From Pycnopodia helianthoides (Eukaryota; Echinodermata; Asteroidea; Forcipulatida; Asteriidae): a DNA stretch of 64,000 bases. The notes under the pieces are model-generated. The model saw only the letters and a program-made list of their open reading frames with translations, did no database searches and was not told the DNA's origin. This document shows, in pieces, positions 12,127 through 24,905 of the stretch (positions are counted from its first letter, which is position 1; each line of letters opens with the position of its first letter). Where the stretch lies: NCBI GenBank assembly GCA_032158295.1, contig CM063254.1:5982326-6046325 (forward strand), read 5' to 3'. Position numbers and translations under genes: made by a program.

Positions 12127-12156
12127 GTGGGTAATTTTCGTCGCGAAATTACCCAC
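12127..12156. repeat. Perfect 11-bp hairpin
   Basis: GTGGGTAATTT (12127-12137) and AAATTACCCAC (12146-12156) with an 8-nt CpG-rich loop. Confidence 0.8.
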
Positions 12157-12240
12157 AGTACTTTTTTCACACATTGCTTGTTTGCTTTTTGTTGTATTCA
12201 TTCATTATGACAATAAACGTCCGCGGCTTTTTGACCGATG

Positions 12241-12400
12241 TGACGTCATACTAAATAAAAAAGACAGAGTTGAATGACCCCTGAGTTAGTTTATCCGGAG
12301 CTCGCCACAAAGATATCGAGTGTGTTGTGAAGCTCCATTGATTGGGCGTAAACGACGATATCGCACAGTAAATTAGAAGCTGAGAGGTGAAATCTATATT
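12241..12400 (+). promoter_or_regulatory. Candidate promoter region with CRE-like site
   Basis: TGACGTCA (12241-12248) is a perfect CRE/ATF palindrome, and an inverted CCAAT (ATTGGG) lies near 12343. No TATA box is seen. CpG density is above local background and hairpins precede it (11734-12156). Position just before a consensus donor makes it a candidate FGFR promoter. This is inference only. Confidence 0.25.
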
Positions 12401-12856
12401 CTATGTTTGTTACAGTTTTCTTACACACGACGTATGGTATTCAATTCGTAGTAATGCGCTCGAAGTAGAGCTATTTCTTTGGCATATCATATTACATAGT
12501 GCATTATTCCACCTGCGCGTCAATCAATTAGCATGTCCCGTAACTAAATGGTATCGTCCACTTTGGCACCTCCCCGTTTCTGTCAACATTTCGAAGAATG
12601 TGCACATACAACGTGTATGGAGATTAAGGGCCAAGCGTAAAGAGTGGTACGTAGAGTACATGTACACGGTGTGTGTTCATTCGACCAATGCACCATATGA
12701 ACTGGAAACTATGAGATTGCCGTCAGCCCAAACCGAAATCATCATGGAAAACCTGCCGAATTCCGTGTTTATTGGAAAGTGAACTCAACAGAAAGCCGTC
12801 AGTTTGAAGAGGAATATCTGTTCTAACGGTGTATGTACATTTAATGGCGATTTATG
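12300..12856 (+). other. Candidate first non-coding exon (start unknown)
   Basis: A consensus donor TTTATG/GTAAGT lies at 12856/12857. The preceding 550 bases are richer in CpG than their surroundings and contain an open frame of 131 codons with no ATG start and no recognisable protein. I read this as possible leader exon sequence spliced to 21623 or 38313. The left end given is arbitrary; transcript evidence is needed to place it. Confidence 0.25.
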
Positions 12857-15340
12857 GTAAGTTTGGTACGAAGTTGGATGACTTTTAGGGGTTGTATTCA
12901 GTCGGTTCATGGGTGGGTTTAGAAGGGTTCCATTGTTGAATGCAATGGTAGCAACCATTTTTTTCGTGGTCGGCCCTCACGGTGTGTGATGTGCAGGCAA
13001 CGTGCTCCCCTTCTCTGACCCCAAACCGTTTTGCCAAAACTAAATCGAAACTGATTATTTGGAAGCATGGGAAAACTTCTTTTGGGATTGGTGTAGGACT
13101 TAATAATCATGTCTTCTTGACGAGACTCGTTTATCAGAAGAATTTGAGAGTTACTTTACGTCTTTTAAAACAAAATAATTGTACTTTTTGAAAGTTGAGA
13201 AGTTCAGGTCGACCTGTGAGCCGCTGTTGTGTAGTCGCCGCTGGGAAATAAAGACACCCTTTATCCACGGCGCTGGGCCGCCATTGCGGCTCCACGGCTC
13301 GGGTCAGAATATGGGCACTGGGTTGGGAAAGAAAAATGTGGTAACATAACACAGCTATGGTTTTGTTCAAACTTTTTCACCTCACAATTTTTGTGGAATC
13401 CGTTTTTACATCTTTATATAATGAAAATACGGTCCCTTTTTGGCCATGCCAGTTGTTTGATGAATTAATAAATAACAAACAATACTTTGTGTACTTCCTT
13501 TTCCACCAATGGATGTTTTTGAAAAAGTGTAAAATATTTTGTTTGGGCTAAAACACTATCCTTGTACATTGGCTTTTTCTTACTTTTTTGTATAAGTTTC
13601 AGGCATTTATGACTTAAAAATAAAAAGTGAAAACAAACGGAGAAAAGGGAAACACAGACCTAGTGAATTTGTTTTTAAGTGTAGACTAGAAGTTAGAAAC
13701 ATTTGGATGACAATTCCATGTAGATTTTGAAATATATAATGAAGCCATTGTTTAGCCCTTAAAACCAGCTGATCAGGCTCCTCTTTGTCATACTATGCAA
13801 ATAGGTATTTTTGCAAACATGCATATGGCAGGTCGATGGAGAATTTAAAATTCCATGGCAAATAAAAGAAGAATTGTAATTTGAAGATTGAATTTAATAA
13901 CATAAACACTTTTATGATTTCGAGCTTTATAATTCACGGTTCACGCGAGACATGTGGCTGCACTGGTGGTAGTGCTTGTTGGTAAGATTGTGTAGAATGG
14001 CGTATGCTGAAATGTACACATGATTAGAAACAGAACTGAAAGTTGGGAACAGATGCAGAATAAATTGCAATGCGTTATCTCTTCAAGTTATACCTTTGGG
14101 GGTTTGGGAAAGTATGCTCGTAATTTATTGGTGACTGGTTTCTTAACTAGAAATGCTGGCTATTATATTAAGGTTAAAGCGATGGTGCAATTTTGTTTTA
14201 TTATTAAGCCCGCACATTTATGGAGTAATATACTAAAACTAATCTACAACAAGAATTGTTTTTAGAAGTTACCTTAGACTAGAGCCTTTTTAAGTTGTTT
14301 GGGAAAAAAAAAACAAGGATGAAAGATTCCTTTTTTTCTGACATCAGTAGATGATATATTTCTTCCATTAGCATAGTCTTCCTATTAAAAATCAAGTTTG
14401 CTGGAACTTGTTTCACTTAAATTTTTTGATATTTTCCAAAATAAATAATTTTGAAACCCGAAAAATATTTCAAAAGAGAGTGATGTATTTTAGGGGTCTT
14501 TAATTGGTTTTCTCTTCTCATGCGGTTTGTTATAAACAAAATAAAACCTTGCTAAATGAGCTACTTCACAACCAACCCAAGTTGGCTGTAATGAGGACAT
14601 TAGTCATGGCTTCTGGTGGCACTGCCTGACATTAATGGTGGCATTTACTTGACAGTTTCACCCCACTTAAAAGTCAGGGAAGAATACCTCGGAGATCTAC
14701 GAACCTGCCAAGAACTGCAGAGCATCATTTTCAGTTTACCTGACACTGAACCATGCAGAGAATGTAAAGGCAAGCTGTCACTAGCCCACTTGCTCGGGCA
14801 ACAAAATATCAAGTGTAAACCTGGTATTTGTTTTTTTTGTTCATGGGCTTGACAGCATTTAGCATCGGATAACGAACATGCTCCTCTCTTGTATATTTAT
14901 AGCTGCAGTGTTTTCTGATTACCCGTCTCAAATCTCTTTCGGCATTTTATGCATCCTCAAGAAGGCAAAGAGGTTAGAGTGGGTTTCTGACTTCTTAGTC
15001 CAAGCCGTGCGGGAAGGGAGCACGGCTTATCTGAGAGAGAGAGTGTGAGTTTCACCATAGTGAATTTTTCCATCAGCGCAGCAATCCAAATGGTAGTGTG
15101 ATTTGATTACTGCAACATGTAAAGTAACAGCAGCAAGGCTGTCATCCGCCTGAAAGATCCCATCTCGAGTCCATGACCCCTTCTCCTTCCATCCATACTG
15201 AGAGCACAGCGGCATTCCACAACTGAGTTTATTTACCTGAGTCAGAGCCGGGGTTTGGCCTTGCTGTAAAGTTACTGTTGCAATTTCAACTTCACACCCC
15301 AAGGTTCTATACTATTTTTTTCCCCTTGAGAAATCTCTCA

Positions 15341-15366
15341 GAGAGAGAGAGAGAGAGAGAGAGAGA
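15341..15366. repeat. (GA)n microsatellite
   Basis: Thirteen uninterrupted GA units. Confidence 0.9.
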
Positions 15367-16777
15367 CAGTTCAGATCAGTCAAGATCTTTGCCCTTTTTG
15401 ACTATGAAGAAGCTAGGTGAATAACAAAATGGTGCTCAAAAGTCGGTTCTGAAAATCATATCTACTGAAATCATTTAGTATAGTGAGTGTATGTATTCGG
15501 GAAGATTAGGTCAAAATAGTTACAAATGAGTTCAAGATTCATTAGGTACAAAATTGGTTACGACTTGTGAAGTGAGAATTTTAAAGTAGAGTCAGATCCA
15601 TGAGTCAGATTTCAGTGTTAAAGAAGAGTGAGTTTTCCCATTGTATGTTTACCAAGTCTGGTTCTGGGCTTAGTAAGACATTAGGCATGCATTCTTTACA
15701 CAGAGACATTGTGTGCAGAATCTGAAGAGCCAACATTAGTTGCTGATGGTCCCCAGGGATTTGCACCTTGTACACCTTACATAGAATGGTGTATTATTCA
15801 ATAGGTGGCAAGGCCGGTCAAACAAACGCTGTTTAATTTGGATGTTTGTTTGATTTCTTGGCAGATAGGATTATAAAAACATTTGCATGTCTTCTAGGAA
15901 TATTCATGAGGCAGACCCAAACAGTGGAGAGGGGAATCACTAAAACGCAACCGGCATTCTATGTGTTTGAAGAATTAAAGGGCTACAGTGTGTTAATTTT
16001 GTTATAGTACTCCATCTGGTATTTTCAAGTCCGTTTTTCACTATTTAATTCAAATCTAGACGAGTGCCTCATCTATTCATTTCGTTGTTTAATAATGATA
16101 GAGTGGGTGTGGAATGAATAAATTTGTGCAATGTTTACAATTGTAGATGCATTCACAACTTGGCAGTCATGGTATTTACAATTACAGGCTGGCAGAGTGC
16201 CACCAATGTACACAACCATGTGAAGAATTTCTGAATAAGTCACAATGAGGTGTATCTATACTGTGGAACGAGAATCTAGCGAACACGTTAAAAATAAGCT
16301 ATAAAGAGGGCAGTATCCCCCAACTGATCTTCTTTTCTTTTGTAATTTGTAACCAGGTATTCCAAAGGGAAAATCCACAGATTTTGAAAGGGTGAAAAGC
16401 TTGAACAAGGATTATTAGATTTCACCCACACAATGATAAAGCCCTTCTTAAAGTTTTCAAGTCATGATGTTGTGCCTCGGGTGAGATCTAAAAGTTCCAA
16501 AACCCCACTGTCTCCCGTTCTATTTTGGAGGCCAGTAGTTTTTGTTTTTTTTTATTCTAAGGGGGTGACTTCAACAAGTTGGTATGAGCTTTACATTAGA
16601 GGGTAGGGTAAATTGCAGGCAGGGTTGGGTCCTTAATTAAAACTCTCTATATATGGGCAAGTCCACTCCCCCCCCCCAAAAAAAAAGTTTATAAATGGAC
16701 GAACACCAACTTGTAACTATTGGCTGCTTCTTTAACACACACCCATTGTGATATTTTCAAACAGGTGAAACTTAAAC

Positions 16778-17100
16778 TTTGAAGGCACAGTACACGTTTG
16801 GTAATTGGAGCCTACTGATTGTGTTAAGCCTACATAAATGTAGGTACATACAATAAAACTAACCTGTGAAAATTTCACTTCAAAAGGTGGTCACCGAAAA
16901 ACTGGAGCAAATATTTCCACGCAGGAAGAATATTCCCCATAGGAATGCACAGTCTCAGATTCAAATTTTGGGGAATAGAAAGTGATACATTTTTTGTAAC
17001 CGTAGTACTTCGAAGCTGCTGTACTTCTTGCCAAGTAAGTTTTTATTGCCATTAATTTTCAGAGTGTTCAGTCATTACCAAATGTGTACCGTGCCTTTAA
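16778..17100. mobile_element. MITE-like element, family D, copy 2
   Basis: Homologous to 4590-4956. Flanked by an identical 35-bp direct repeat (16730-16764 and 17095-17129) that begins CTTTAACACACACCCATTGT. Confidence 0.75.
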
Positions 17101-17617
17101 CACACACCCATTGTGATATTTTCAAACAGTTGAAAACTGAAAGCATGAGAACTGGAGAAAAATCAAAAGTATTTGATGAAAAAGTGCACCCGAACAAAAA
17201 AGAAAAGCTGTGCCTTTGTTTGGATGTTGCAGCTTGGCATACTCCCATGACATATGATAGGCCACTGCAGAGGTTTTTATAACAACCTTCTGATAAAAAG
17301 GAAAAAACAAGTCTGGTTTCCAAATGGTGTTTAGTCTTAAAGCCAGCTTGTCATGATGCAATTACAAGACAATTTGCACTTTAGTGGCCAGAAATAAAAA
17401 GGAATTGACCCCTGCATCATGACTTCGGTCTTGCTTGTCTGAACAGGCTCTCCTGGCTAAAAGTCAAGTCTGGGTGGGGGAAAAAGGCGAAAAAAATCCT
17501 TGGTGCAAAAACCTCTGCATTCCATCAATATTTGACAAGATAATTGAGGAAGCCTGATTCCAAGGTGGCACACAATAACTTTTGCATTAGAAAGCTGCAA
17601 AAGCAGGGAATTCTCAG

Positions 17618-18003
17618 TTAAAGGCAGTGGACACTTTTGGTAATTACTCAAAATAATTGTTAGCATAAAAACTTACTTGGTAACAAGCAATGGAGAGCTG
17701 TTGATAGTATAAAACATTGTGAGAAACGGATCCCTCCGAAGTAATGAAGTTTTTGAGAAAGAAGTTATTTTCCACGAATTTGATTTCGAGACCTCAGTAT
17801 TAGATTTTGAGGTCCCGAAATCAAGCATCTGAAAGCACACAACTTTGTGTGACAAGGGTGTTTTTTCTTCCATTATTATCTCGCAACTTCGACGACCAAT
17901 TGAGTTCAAATTTTCACAGGTTTGTTATTTTGTGCATATGTTGAGATACACCAAGTGAGAAGACTGGTCTTTGACAACTACCAATAGTGTCCAGTGGCTT
18001 TAA
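17618..18003. mobile_element. MITE-like element, family E, copy 1
   Basis: Starts TTAAAGGCAGTGGACACTTT and ends AGTGTCCAGTGGCTTTAA. Contains an internal hairpin of GATTTCGAGACCTCA type. An inverted copy lies at 61628-62008 between FGFR exons 11 and 12. Confidence 0.8.
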
Positions 18004-20417
18004 TCAATTGCAAACAATAATCAAAAACTTTTCCCATGCACATTTCAGTGCCTATGTTTCCCACCACATGCCTTCTAATTTATCATTATTCATCTCTTTT
18101 TACAACACGAAAAGAAGTGCTTACTTCACTTGTAACTTTCTCAATTGTCTGTAAGTTTTTGTTTTGGCTAAACAAAATTCAATCTTGCTTCAAGAGTTAG
18201 AGGGCAGTTTGAAAGTTCATGGGAAAAGTTTTATTGTAGAGTGTTTTTAAGTGATGCATGGTGTATCCCACGCACCAAAGAATAAGTAGTAAATGTATGT
18301 ACAGACTTAAAGAGAAGACCAGAGCCTTAAGAAAGTAACCAAGGCCTTGGGTGCCACAAAGGGGTAACTTAACAATGAATTCAATACTTGCAGAAGTAGT
18401 TAATCAGGCAGCTACTACTAGCTAGTCTGCTAGTGAGTAGCAGTGGCAGTAGCTGATCATACTTCCAAATGTTGTTAGATGGTCTCTGTGATTGTACTTA
18501 CACCCCTTCCTTTGTGTTTTGAAACAATCCCCAAGGACCCCAATGCAGGAAGTTGTTATTTGCGCTAAGTAAAGTTACAGGCTGTTCTTAATTGATGGCA
18601 TTTCTGGGCCCTTGTTAGTGTAATTAGTAATGAATGCAGCAGACCTTCCAGGTTACCATTGATTGGCACCATTTTCTCGTCTGACAATTAATTGAATGGC
18701 GTAATGTGCACACATTATGAACATTTTGATGGTACAAGTAAGGACTCAAATTGCCGGTGTGACTTTATATTCATCACTGTTTTTGGTTAGCGTGCTCAAG
18801 GGTTTTATGGGCCCCATTGTGTATTCCAATTGAAAAACTCTTTGTGTTGTATTTGTCTCAAGGTTGCGTATGATTAAACTCGTACTTTTTAAGCGACTAG
18901 CCAGCAGGACCAGTCATTTCACTGGTGTGTATTTCGGGAGTTTCTTTTAACACATACATGTACTTTAGCATGAAACTATATAATTTGAATCGATCTGAAC
19001 ATTCAAGAGGTTTACGTAGCAACCAATCAACTAGCAAGCCGGACTATTTGGATAGAATTCTGACTGGCCCTCTGATGTTTTTTGCTGGCATTTGGCCAAC
19101 AAACCACCGTTGGGGAGAAGGTTAAAAACATACTTTCTTCATGCAATTGTAGGACAAGGACCTTTCTCTATGATTAACAAATGTTTGGGACAGAGAGCCA
19201 GCCTTGGTGTTATCAAGCTGATGAGGATCCCGATACATGTTGACTATTACGTGGTTTTGGACTGAATGTAGTATTGAATTCCACTGCTATATTATTATGT
19301 TTGCTCTTTCTTTCGGATTGCCATTCGCCAACCGGTAATTAAACTTCAAAGTCGGTTTGTATCAACCATTGCTCATTTTATGCCCTAGGACTTTTGTAAT
19401 ACCTGTAGTACTAGGGTACCCTCTTGATTTAACCATGCTCTCTCAGTTTCCAATGCTACCCTGTGGATGAGAACCTATTTGTTTATTCAGTGATAAATGA
19501 ACAGGAAGTGGGAGTAACTCTGAAACTTTTGAATCAAGCGAAATTGTTCCCCGTCCATGCTTTCTGTATAAGCCTCTTTTATGATGCTTGTTTACATACA
19601 GATACTGTGAATGAAAGATAGGGTACAGTATTGGCATTATCATCTTGCAAGTACTCTTTTCTTTCGTTTTTAAATTTGAGTTGGTGTTTAAGCTCACTAA
19701 AAATGTCAATGATATCAAATACCAGCGAGTGATTTATCAAGATCTCTAATGGTTACATAATGAATGTCCACTTCCCAAAGTGTTTTTTTATTTGGATGCT
19801 CTTAATTCATCTTTTTCAACCGGTTGTGTGTTGGGCCCTAAATTGAGCTCATATCATTCTATACATGTATCAGTTGTTTATGTGTTTGGTTTTAAACAGA
19901 ATAATTTTCATTTTCTATTATAATTGGAATGTAAAATCAAGATGTAAAACTCAAGTTGCTTGGTACTTTCTGTGTTTTTGATTTGTCAGTCTTTATATAA
20001 CTTCTTAACTTGCATCTTGTTAATAATCTTGTCTGTCAGTGGGTTTAGGGTAAGAAAACTACACTTCACCCAAACCTGTCATCAGGCCTGGTGGAGGCCA
20101 CAGAGGCCATGGTCTCTGTTGCTCTGGTCTTGGCCTTTGTGCCCCTTTAAAAGTTTCCCACGGACTTGTTCCCAATGGCAGTGCCCTTTGCAAAATGAAA
20201 ATGACGCTGTCCTTTCAAAGATGAAATTTCAGGCCTGTGTCATTACTGCATATTTTATTTAAAACATTTAAAGAGTTCTCAATAGTTTAAAGAGAGCAGT
20301 TGTACTTATAGCCCTCCTTGTATTTCTTAAAATATAGGACTGAATTACCCCGTCCCCATGTATTGTTGGTTTTTTTGTGTGTAGTGTAATTCAACCCATA
20401 TACTTCAGCAGTGCAAG

Positions 20418-20813
20418 TTTAAAGGAACATTACAGAATTGGTAAGAAAAACAACTTGTAAATATACGTCTTGATCACAGATTTACATAAAACTTACACAG
20501 TCTAATGATGATGGTAGAAGAAAACATCCCTTGAAATATTTCTGTCTAAAATGCCATATTTGATGAGAAATGAATAAGCTAATTTTCCGATTGGAGTTTA
20601 TCGCTCAGTGAGCGTTTTATTCATTTGTTGAATCTATATGATTTCATGCGAATGTGTAATCGGTTTTTCACTATTTTCTCGTGACCCAGATGGCCAATCG
20701 ATCTCAAACTTCTACAGGTTTGTCAGTTTATGTATATGGTGGATTACATAAAGCGCTTACACTGCCAGCAACTGTTTTGTTAGCAAAAACCAATTCTGTA
20801 AGGTTCCTTTAAA
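20418..20813. mobile_element. MITE-like element, family A, copy 4
   Basis: Same orientation as copy 2; terminal repeats intact. Confidence 0.8.
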
Positions 20814-21622
20814 TGCATCCCATATTTAATTGAAACTCATTGAGAAAACATCTCATGTTATTATAGAAAAGAAAACAAAGGTTTTAGACAAAGGTTTTAG
20901 ACGAAGGTTTTAACAAAATTAAATTTTGCAGAAGAGTGAAATCAATAGGATGTATCAACTGTTCCCAGTGGACTAGTTCCCTCCTCGTTTGTATGATATT
21001 ACAATCATTGTGTGCATTATATGCACAGGTTAAATTGGCAAAGTGTATTGTTACGTTGCCAGACTGCAGAAGCCTTTAAAAAAAAGTTGCCACCGAAAGA
21101 AGGACACCCATTAAAATCATTGAGTGTAAAAATTGAACTGCGACAAGACAAGGTTCATTACCTCTGAATGACTAAAAAACCACCGTTAGTTTTTTTTTGA
21201 AAGAAAAATTTAAATAGTAAAACCTTTGTTATAGGGAAAGTGTATTATTGATTTTAAAATGACTAATGTATTATAAATCTCATTATTATGGAGAGGGAAA
21301 AAGAATTTCTTTAAATGCAGCCATGCAAGCTTTCAGCTGGAGCTGATTTCCTTGGTGTTTTTTTTGTTGAAAATTGAAAAACACAGTACAAAGTCCTTCT
21401 GTGGCTGGCATTTTCCTATTTTCTTTTACAAACTGCAGTTGCATGCTTGAAAATGAGAGAATTTTGTATCATTTTTTTTTATCGCAGTTGATAAATGTAA
21501 AAATAATTGTAGAAATGCTATAAATAAGAAAGCAGTAGAATATAACCATATTGAGGTTGTTTCGTAAAGTATGCCATCAATTAAACTGGGTTTTTTCTTT
21601 CTTTCTATTGTTTTCATTGTAG

Positions 21623-21713
21623 ATGTGTGGGACCTAAAGGCATCTGAGACGCAACGAATTAACCCCACAAACAGTTCACCTAGTGAGTGACACTTACAAC
21701 ACCAGCTGAAAAG
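21623..21713 (+). other. Candidate 5' non-coding FGFR exon
   Basis: A long pyrimidine tract ending in GTAG (AG 21621-21622) is followed by 91 bases of slightly higher GC and a donor AAAAG/GTAGGG at 21714. A second donor-like site (A/GTGAGT at 21683) would shorten it. No frame is open across it (ATG TGT GGG ACC TAA at its start), so it would be leader sequence with a tiny upstream ORF. It would splice to 38313. Supported only by splice-site quality. Confidence 0.38.
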
Positions 21714-23686
21714 GTAGGGAAGGCAAGGAAATTGTGAATGTGTCTTTATTCCTCCCTGCTTGTTGTAATGGCCAGTTTTTTTCTATCCATTTTGGATTGA
21801 ATGTCAACTAGTTGTACACATTCAGCGTTTGAGAAGAAAGAGTTCCTTGGAATTTCGTTTTCGTGTTGGTAGAATCATGGAGAATGAGCTATTTTTACTT
21901 GAAATACAGAATGGATAGCCCCAAACTAGCTTGATCTAAATATACTTATATCTCGAATAGCTCTTAGCTGATACACTTTTTAAAAATCATGTCCCGCAAC
22001 GAGGTTGTTTAATATCCCCAAGAGGGTATAGTACTACAAAGGAGACTTTTTAAATACATGTCCCTGTCTGTTTGCCTTTCTTAAAAAAAAAAAACACTAG
22101 ACCCCTCTGCTCGATGTACATGTACACTCTGGCAGTTCTCTCTCCCAACCCCCAAAACCCTCTGCAAAAGCATCTAGGCTAAAGGATCAGAGAGCCACCC
22201 AAATACATGGAAAAAAATGGCAAGAGGACGTTGGCCCAAGCAACCTGGGAGTTGCTGCCTTTTGTTTATTTGATTAGTGATGGTCCTTGATGCAGCGGTT
22301 TGAAACATTGGCGAAAATGACAGCTGCCTAAATAAAAACCATATCTTCTGCTAACATCAACATTATGTGGGTGGCGTAAAATAAAAAGGGTTGGAAGGAT
22401 GGTGTACAGGAGTGGAATATAAAAAAAAACAGGCTTTGTCCGAATTGTGAATCCTGTCGGTTGAAGGTTATCGCTGATGGAAAGAGAGAGGAGTAATTAA
22501 GAGAGAGGCTATTGTGAAGATAAGCCGCTTCTAATCTTTTTTTGTTCGAAGGAGAATAAAGAATATTTCAATCAAACAAACGTATAAACAATATCTATCT
22601 TTGGGCTTGGGTGGTCATCATTTCCATTATTTATCAGTCTGTTTATGTGATATTATCTAGGTCAGACACACAAACAGTTCATTTTTTGATTAAATAGATA
22701 TCAGTAGGGCCTGAACATGTTGATGTTAAACACATTCACAGCAAAAACTTAGTTTTCTTGTATTTTGCAAACGGAGTCACTGTCTATGATTTTCACATAG
22801 CTTTTTTCAGTGACCCGATTGTTGGTACTCAAATTGAAGTATTGCCTGTCAGCTGTTGAGTTGAACAAGAAAACAGTCTGGTTTTCAACCATCGCCACTG
22901 CAACTCCCCCACTTTTGTGTGCTGTTTGGGACGCGTAACCTCTGAGTAATTTGTTGACAATCAACCATTCCTCTTTTCAAAGGAATTATTGAGTCAACTA
23001 GTACTCCCGATGTTGATTCCAAAGAAATGAACTACTGCCGTGAGATTCCATTCACGAGTAGTGGGGGAAAAAAAAGAAGACCCAAATTTTCTGCCTGATG
23101 TAACAAGGAATGGTCACAAACATGTTTGTTTGTCTTCCCTCAATCTCCCTCTGTCACAACAGGGTTGGATTCTTAGTGCACATGACACAAACCCCCCATA
23201 ACTTTGTTATCTCTGGTGGGAACAGCATTATGGGAGAGGTGTACAGCAGGTGTGGAGGTTCATGTACCTGTTTGTTGATACAGGGGATGGCATGACTCTC
23301 TCGGCAGAGTCCAATCCGGAGAGGTAGTAGTCCACGGTTTTTTCCCCCCTTCAGCACCTCTGACCTTGCATTGTTGTACTGTTTAGTTGAGCGATAAAGG
23401 CATTTGAACTTTTTGAGTTTAGTAATGATAGCACTACTTTGTGTTACTGTAGCTCTTTTTTCTCTTTTTTGGGGGGGGGGGGATTTACTCTACAAAGTTG
23501 TTTATCAGTTGAGCGATTTAAAATCATGTAGTTGGTGTTACTGGTTGTTTAAGAAAAAACACACACACTAGTTAGTTGGTCACAAGGAGGCAGCAGGCTC
23601 CTTCGGAACTCGCTTCAGTTCTAGACAACCAGAAACAAACACAAAAAGTGCTGTGTTTTTGGAGGTGCTTTGTTATCTAAGACCAG

Positions 23687-23878
23687 GACCCAATTTCATA
23701 GAGCTGCATAAGCAGAAAATATTGCTTAACAATTTTCTGCTAAGCAGAAATGAGCAGGATACCAGTCACAAATTGTACAGGTGAGATGGTATTTTGGCTG
23801 GTAACCTTATTCTGGTAAGCATAATTTGTTTTTGCTTAGCTAATGTTTGTGCTTAAGCAGCTCTATGAAATTGGGCCC
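23687..23878. mobile_element. Short MITE-like element, family F, copy 1
   Basis: Ends GACCCAATTTCATAGAGCTG and CAGCTCTATGAAATTGGGCC form inverted repeats; homologous to 34791-34977. Interior contains GGATACCAGTCAC and GGCTGGTAACCTTATTCTGG. Confidence 0.75.
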
Positions 23879-24777
23879 AGATCTCAATGCCCCCTCTTCA
23901 TTGCCTTGGTGGCCCCCCGAGATGTCCCTCGTGAAGGTGCCCTTTATAGTAAGGAAGAACTGCCTTGCCCTCACAAACAACAACCAGGTATCAGGACTGA
24001 ACTCGGCATTACGATCCCTGTCTAAAAATGTCCACGTTTCTCTGGTGGTCGGGGCAACCAGGTGTGCACGTTTACTGATCCTGGGATTTGTGGGTACCCA
24101 AATCCCCCCCCCCCCGAAAAGCCTAGAGCTAGGGGAATAATGCTGAAACGTATTAGTGCATGTGAATGATTGTAGTCTTTCTAATGAGGTATTGATCGAG
24201 AGAGAAGTGGTCTTTATTTCCTTGGGAAGGTAAGACTTCAGCCATACAGACACAAAAGGGGCGCAGCTTTAATGCCTGGCAGTAGACATTGTAGGAATTC
24301 CTTAGTCTTATTATGCAACTAACTGGACTTTTTTTTTCATGTGGGAGGGAAGAGAAGATTGTGTATAATAGCACTGGATTGAAATGAGGATCCGTAGGGA
24401 ATTTGTGTCTTGGTTTTTTTTTTTTTTTTTTCTTTGAAGGGGTTAGATTAATGTGAAGTTGGAGACACTGGAATGTTTGTACCATTTCACCATCTATCCT
24501 TTTACCTATGAATAATTTGTTCGGTATTTTATCCAACAAGTGAAACTATTCAGCATAAAAAGATGTGTGAACCTTTCATAAAGTTCTTTAGAAAAAAATA
24601 ACATTAATAAAGAAGCTCCTTTTGAGAAACGGAGAAATAATGTCGAAGTGAGTTCTTTCATTCCTGACAAGGTGGCGGGGATAGAGTTGACATGTTTGTT
24701 TGTTAATCCAACTGTGTATGGAGATGATACAAGTAGCTTTGGGTTAGTGGTGGTGTTTGTCAAAGACCAGGCAACCA

Positions 24778-24905
24778 CACTTTGTGTGACCCAACATGTA
24801 TATGAAATAGCAAACCTGTGAAAGTTTCAGCTCAATCAGTCGTCAGAGTCCAAGAAAATAATCAAATCGAAAAAACTTTGTCCAACGTTGTGCACACCCT
24901 GTTTT
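24778..24905. repeat. SINE-body repeat fragment
   Basis: GTGACCCAACATGTATATGA followed by a segment matching the SINE body at about 3580, without the tRNA-like head. Confidence 0.55.

Larger units (their letters stand above)
12857..21622. other. Putative 5' intron, first part
   Basis: Mostly AT-rich DNA with repeats listed separately. Two protein-like open stretches occur at 14604-14821 (+) and 15027-15302 (-) without convincing exon borders. A perfect 9-bp hairpin (AAGCCGTGC/GCACGGCTT, 15002-15028) lies between them. Whether this is FGFR intron depends on the unproven leader exons. Confidence 0.4.

Noticed and set aside
12387..12782. 131-codon + open frame as a protein gene
   Set aside because: No ATG start, no recognisable domain, low-complexity hydrophobic stretches; kept only as possible leader exon sequence.
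23840..24253. 137-codon minus open frame
   Set aside because: Overlaps dispersed repeat sequence (family F end and the CATTGCCTTGGTG repeat) and includes a poly-C run.
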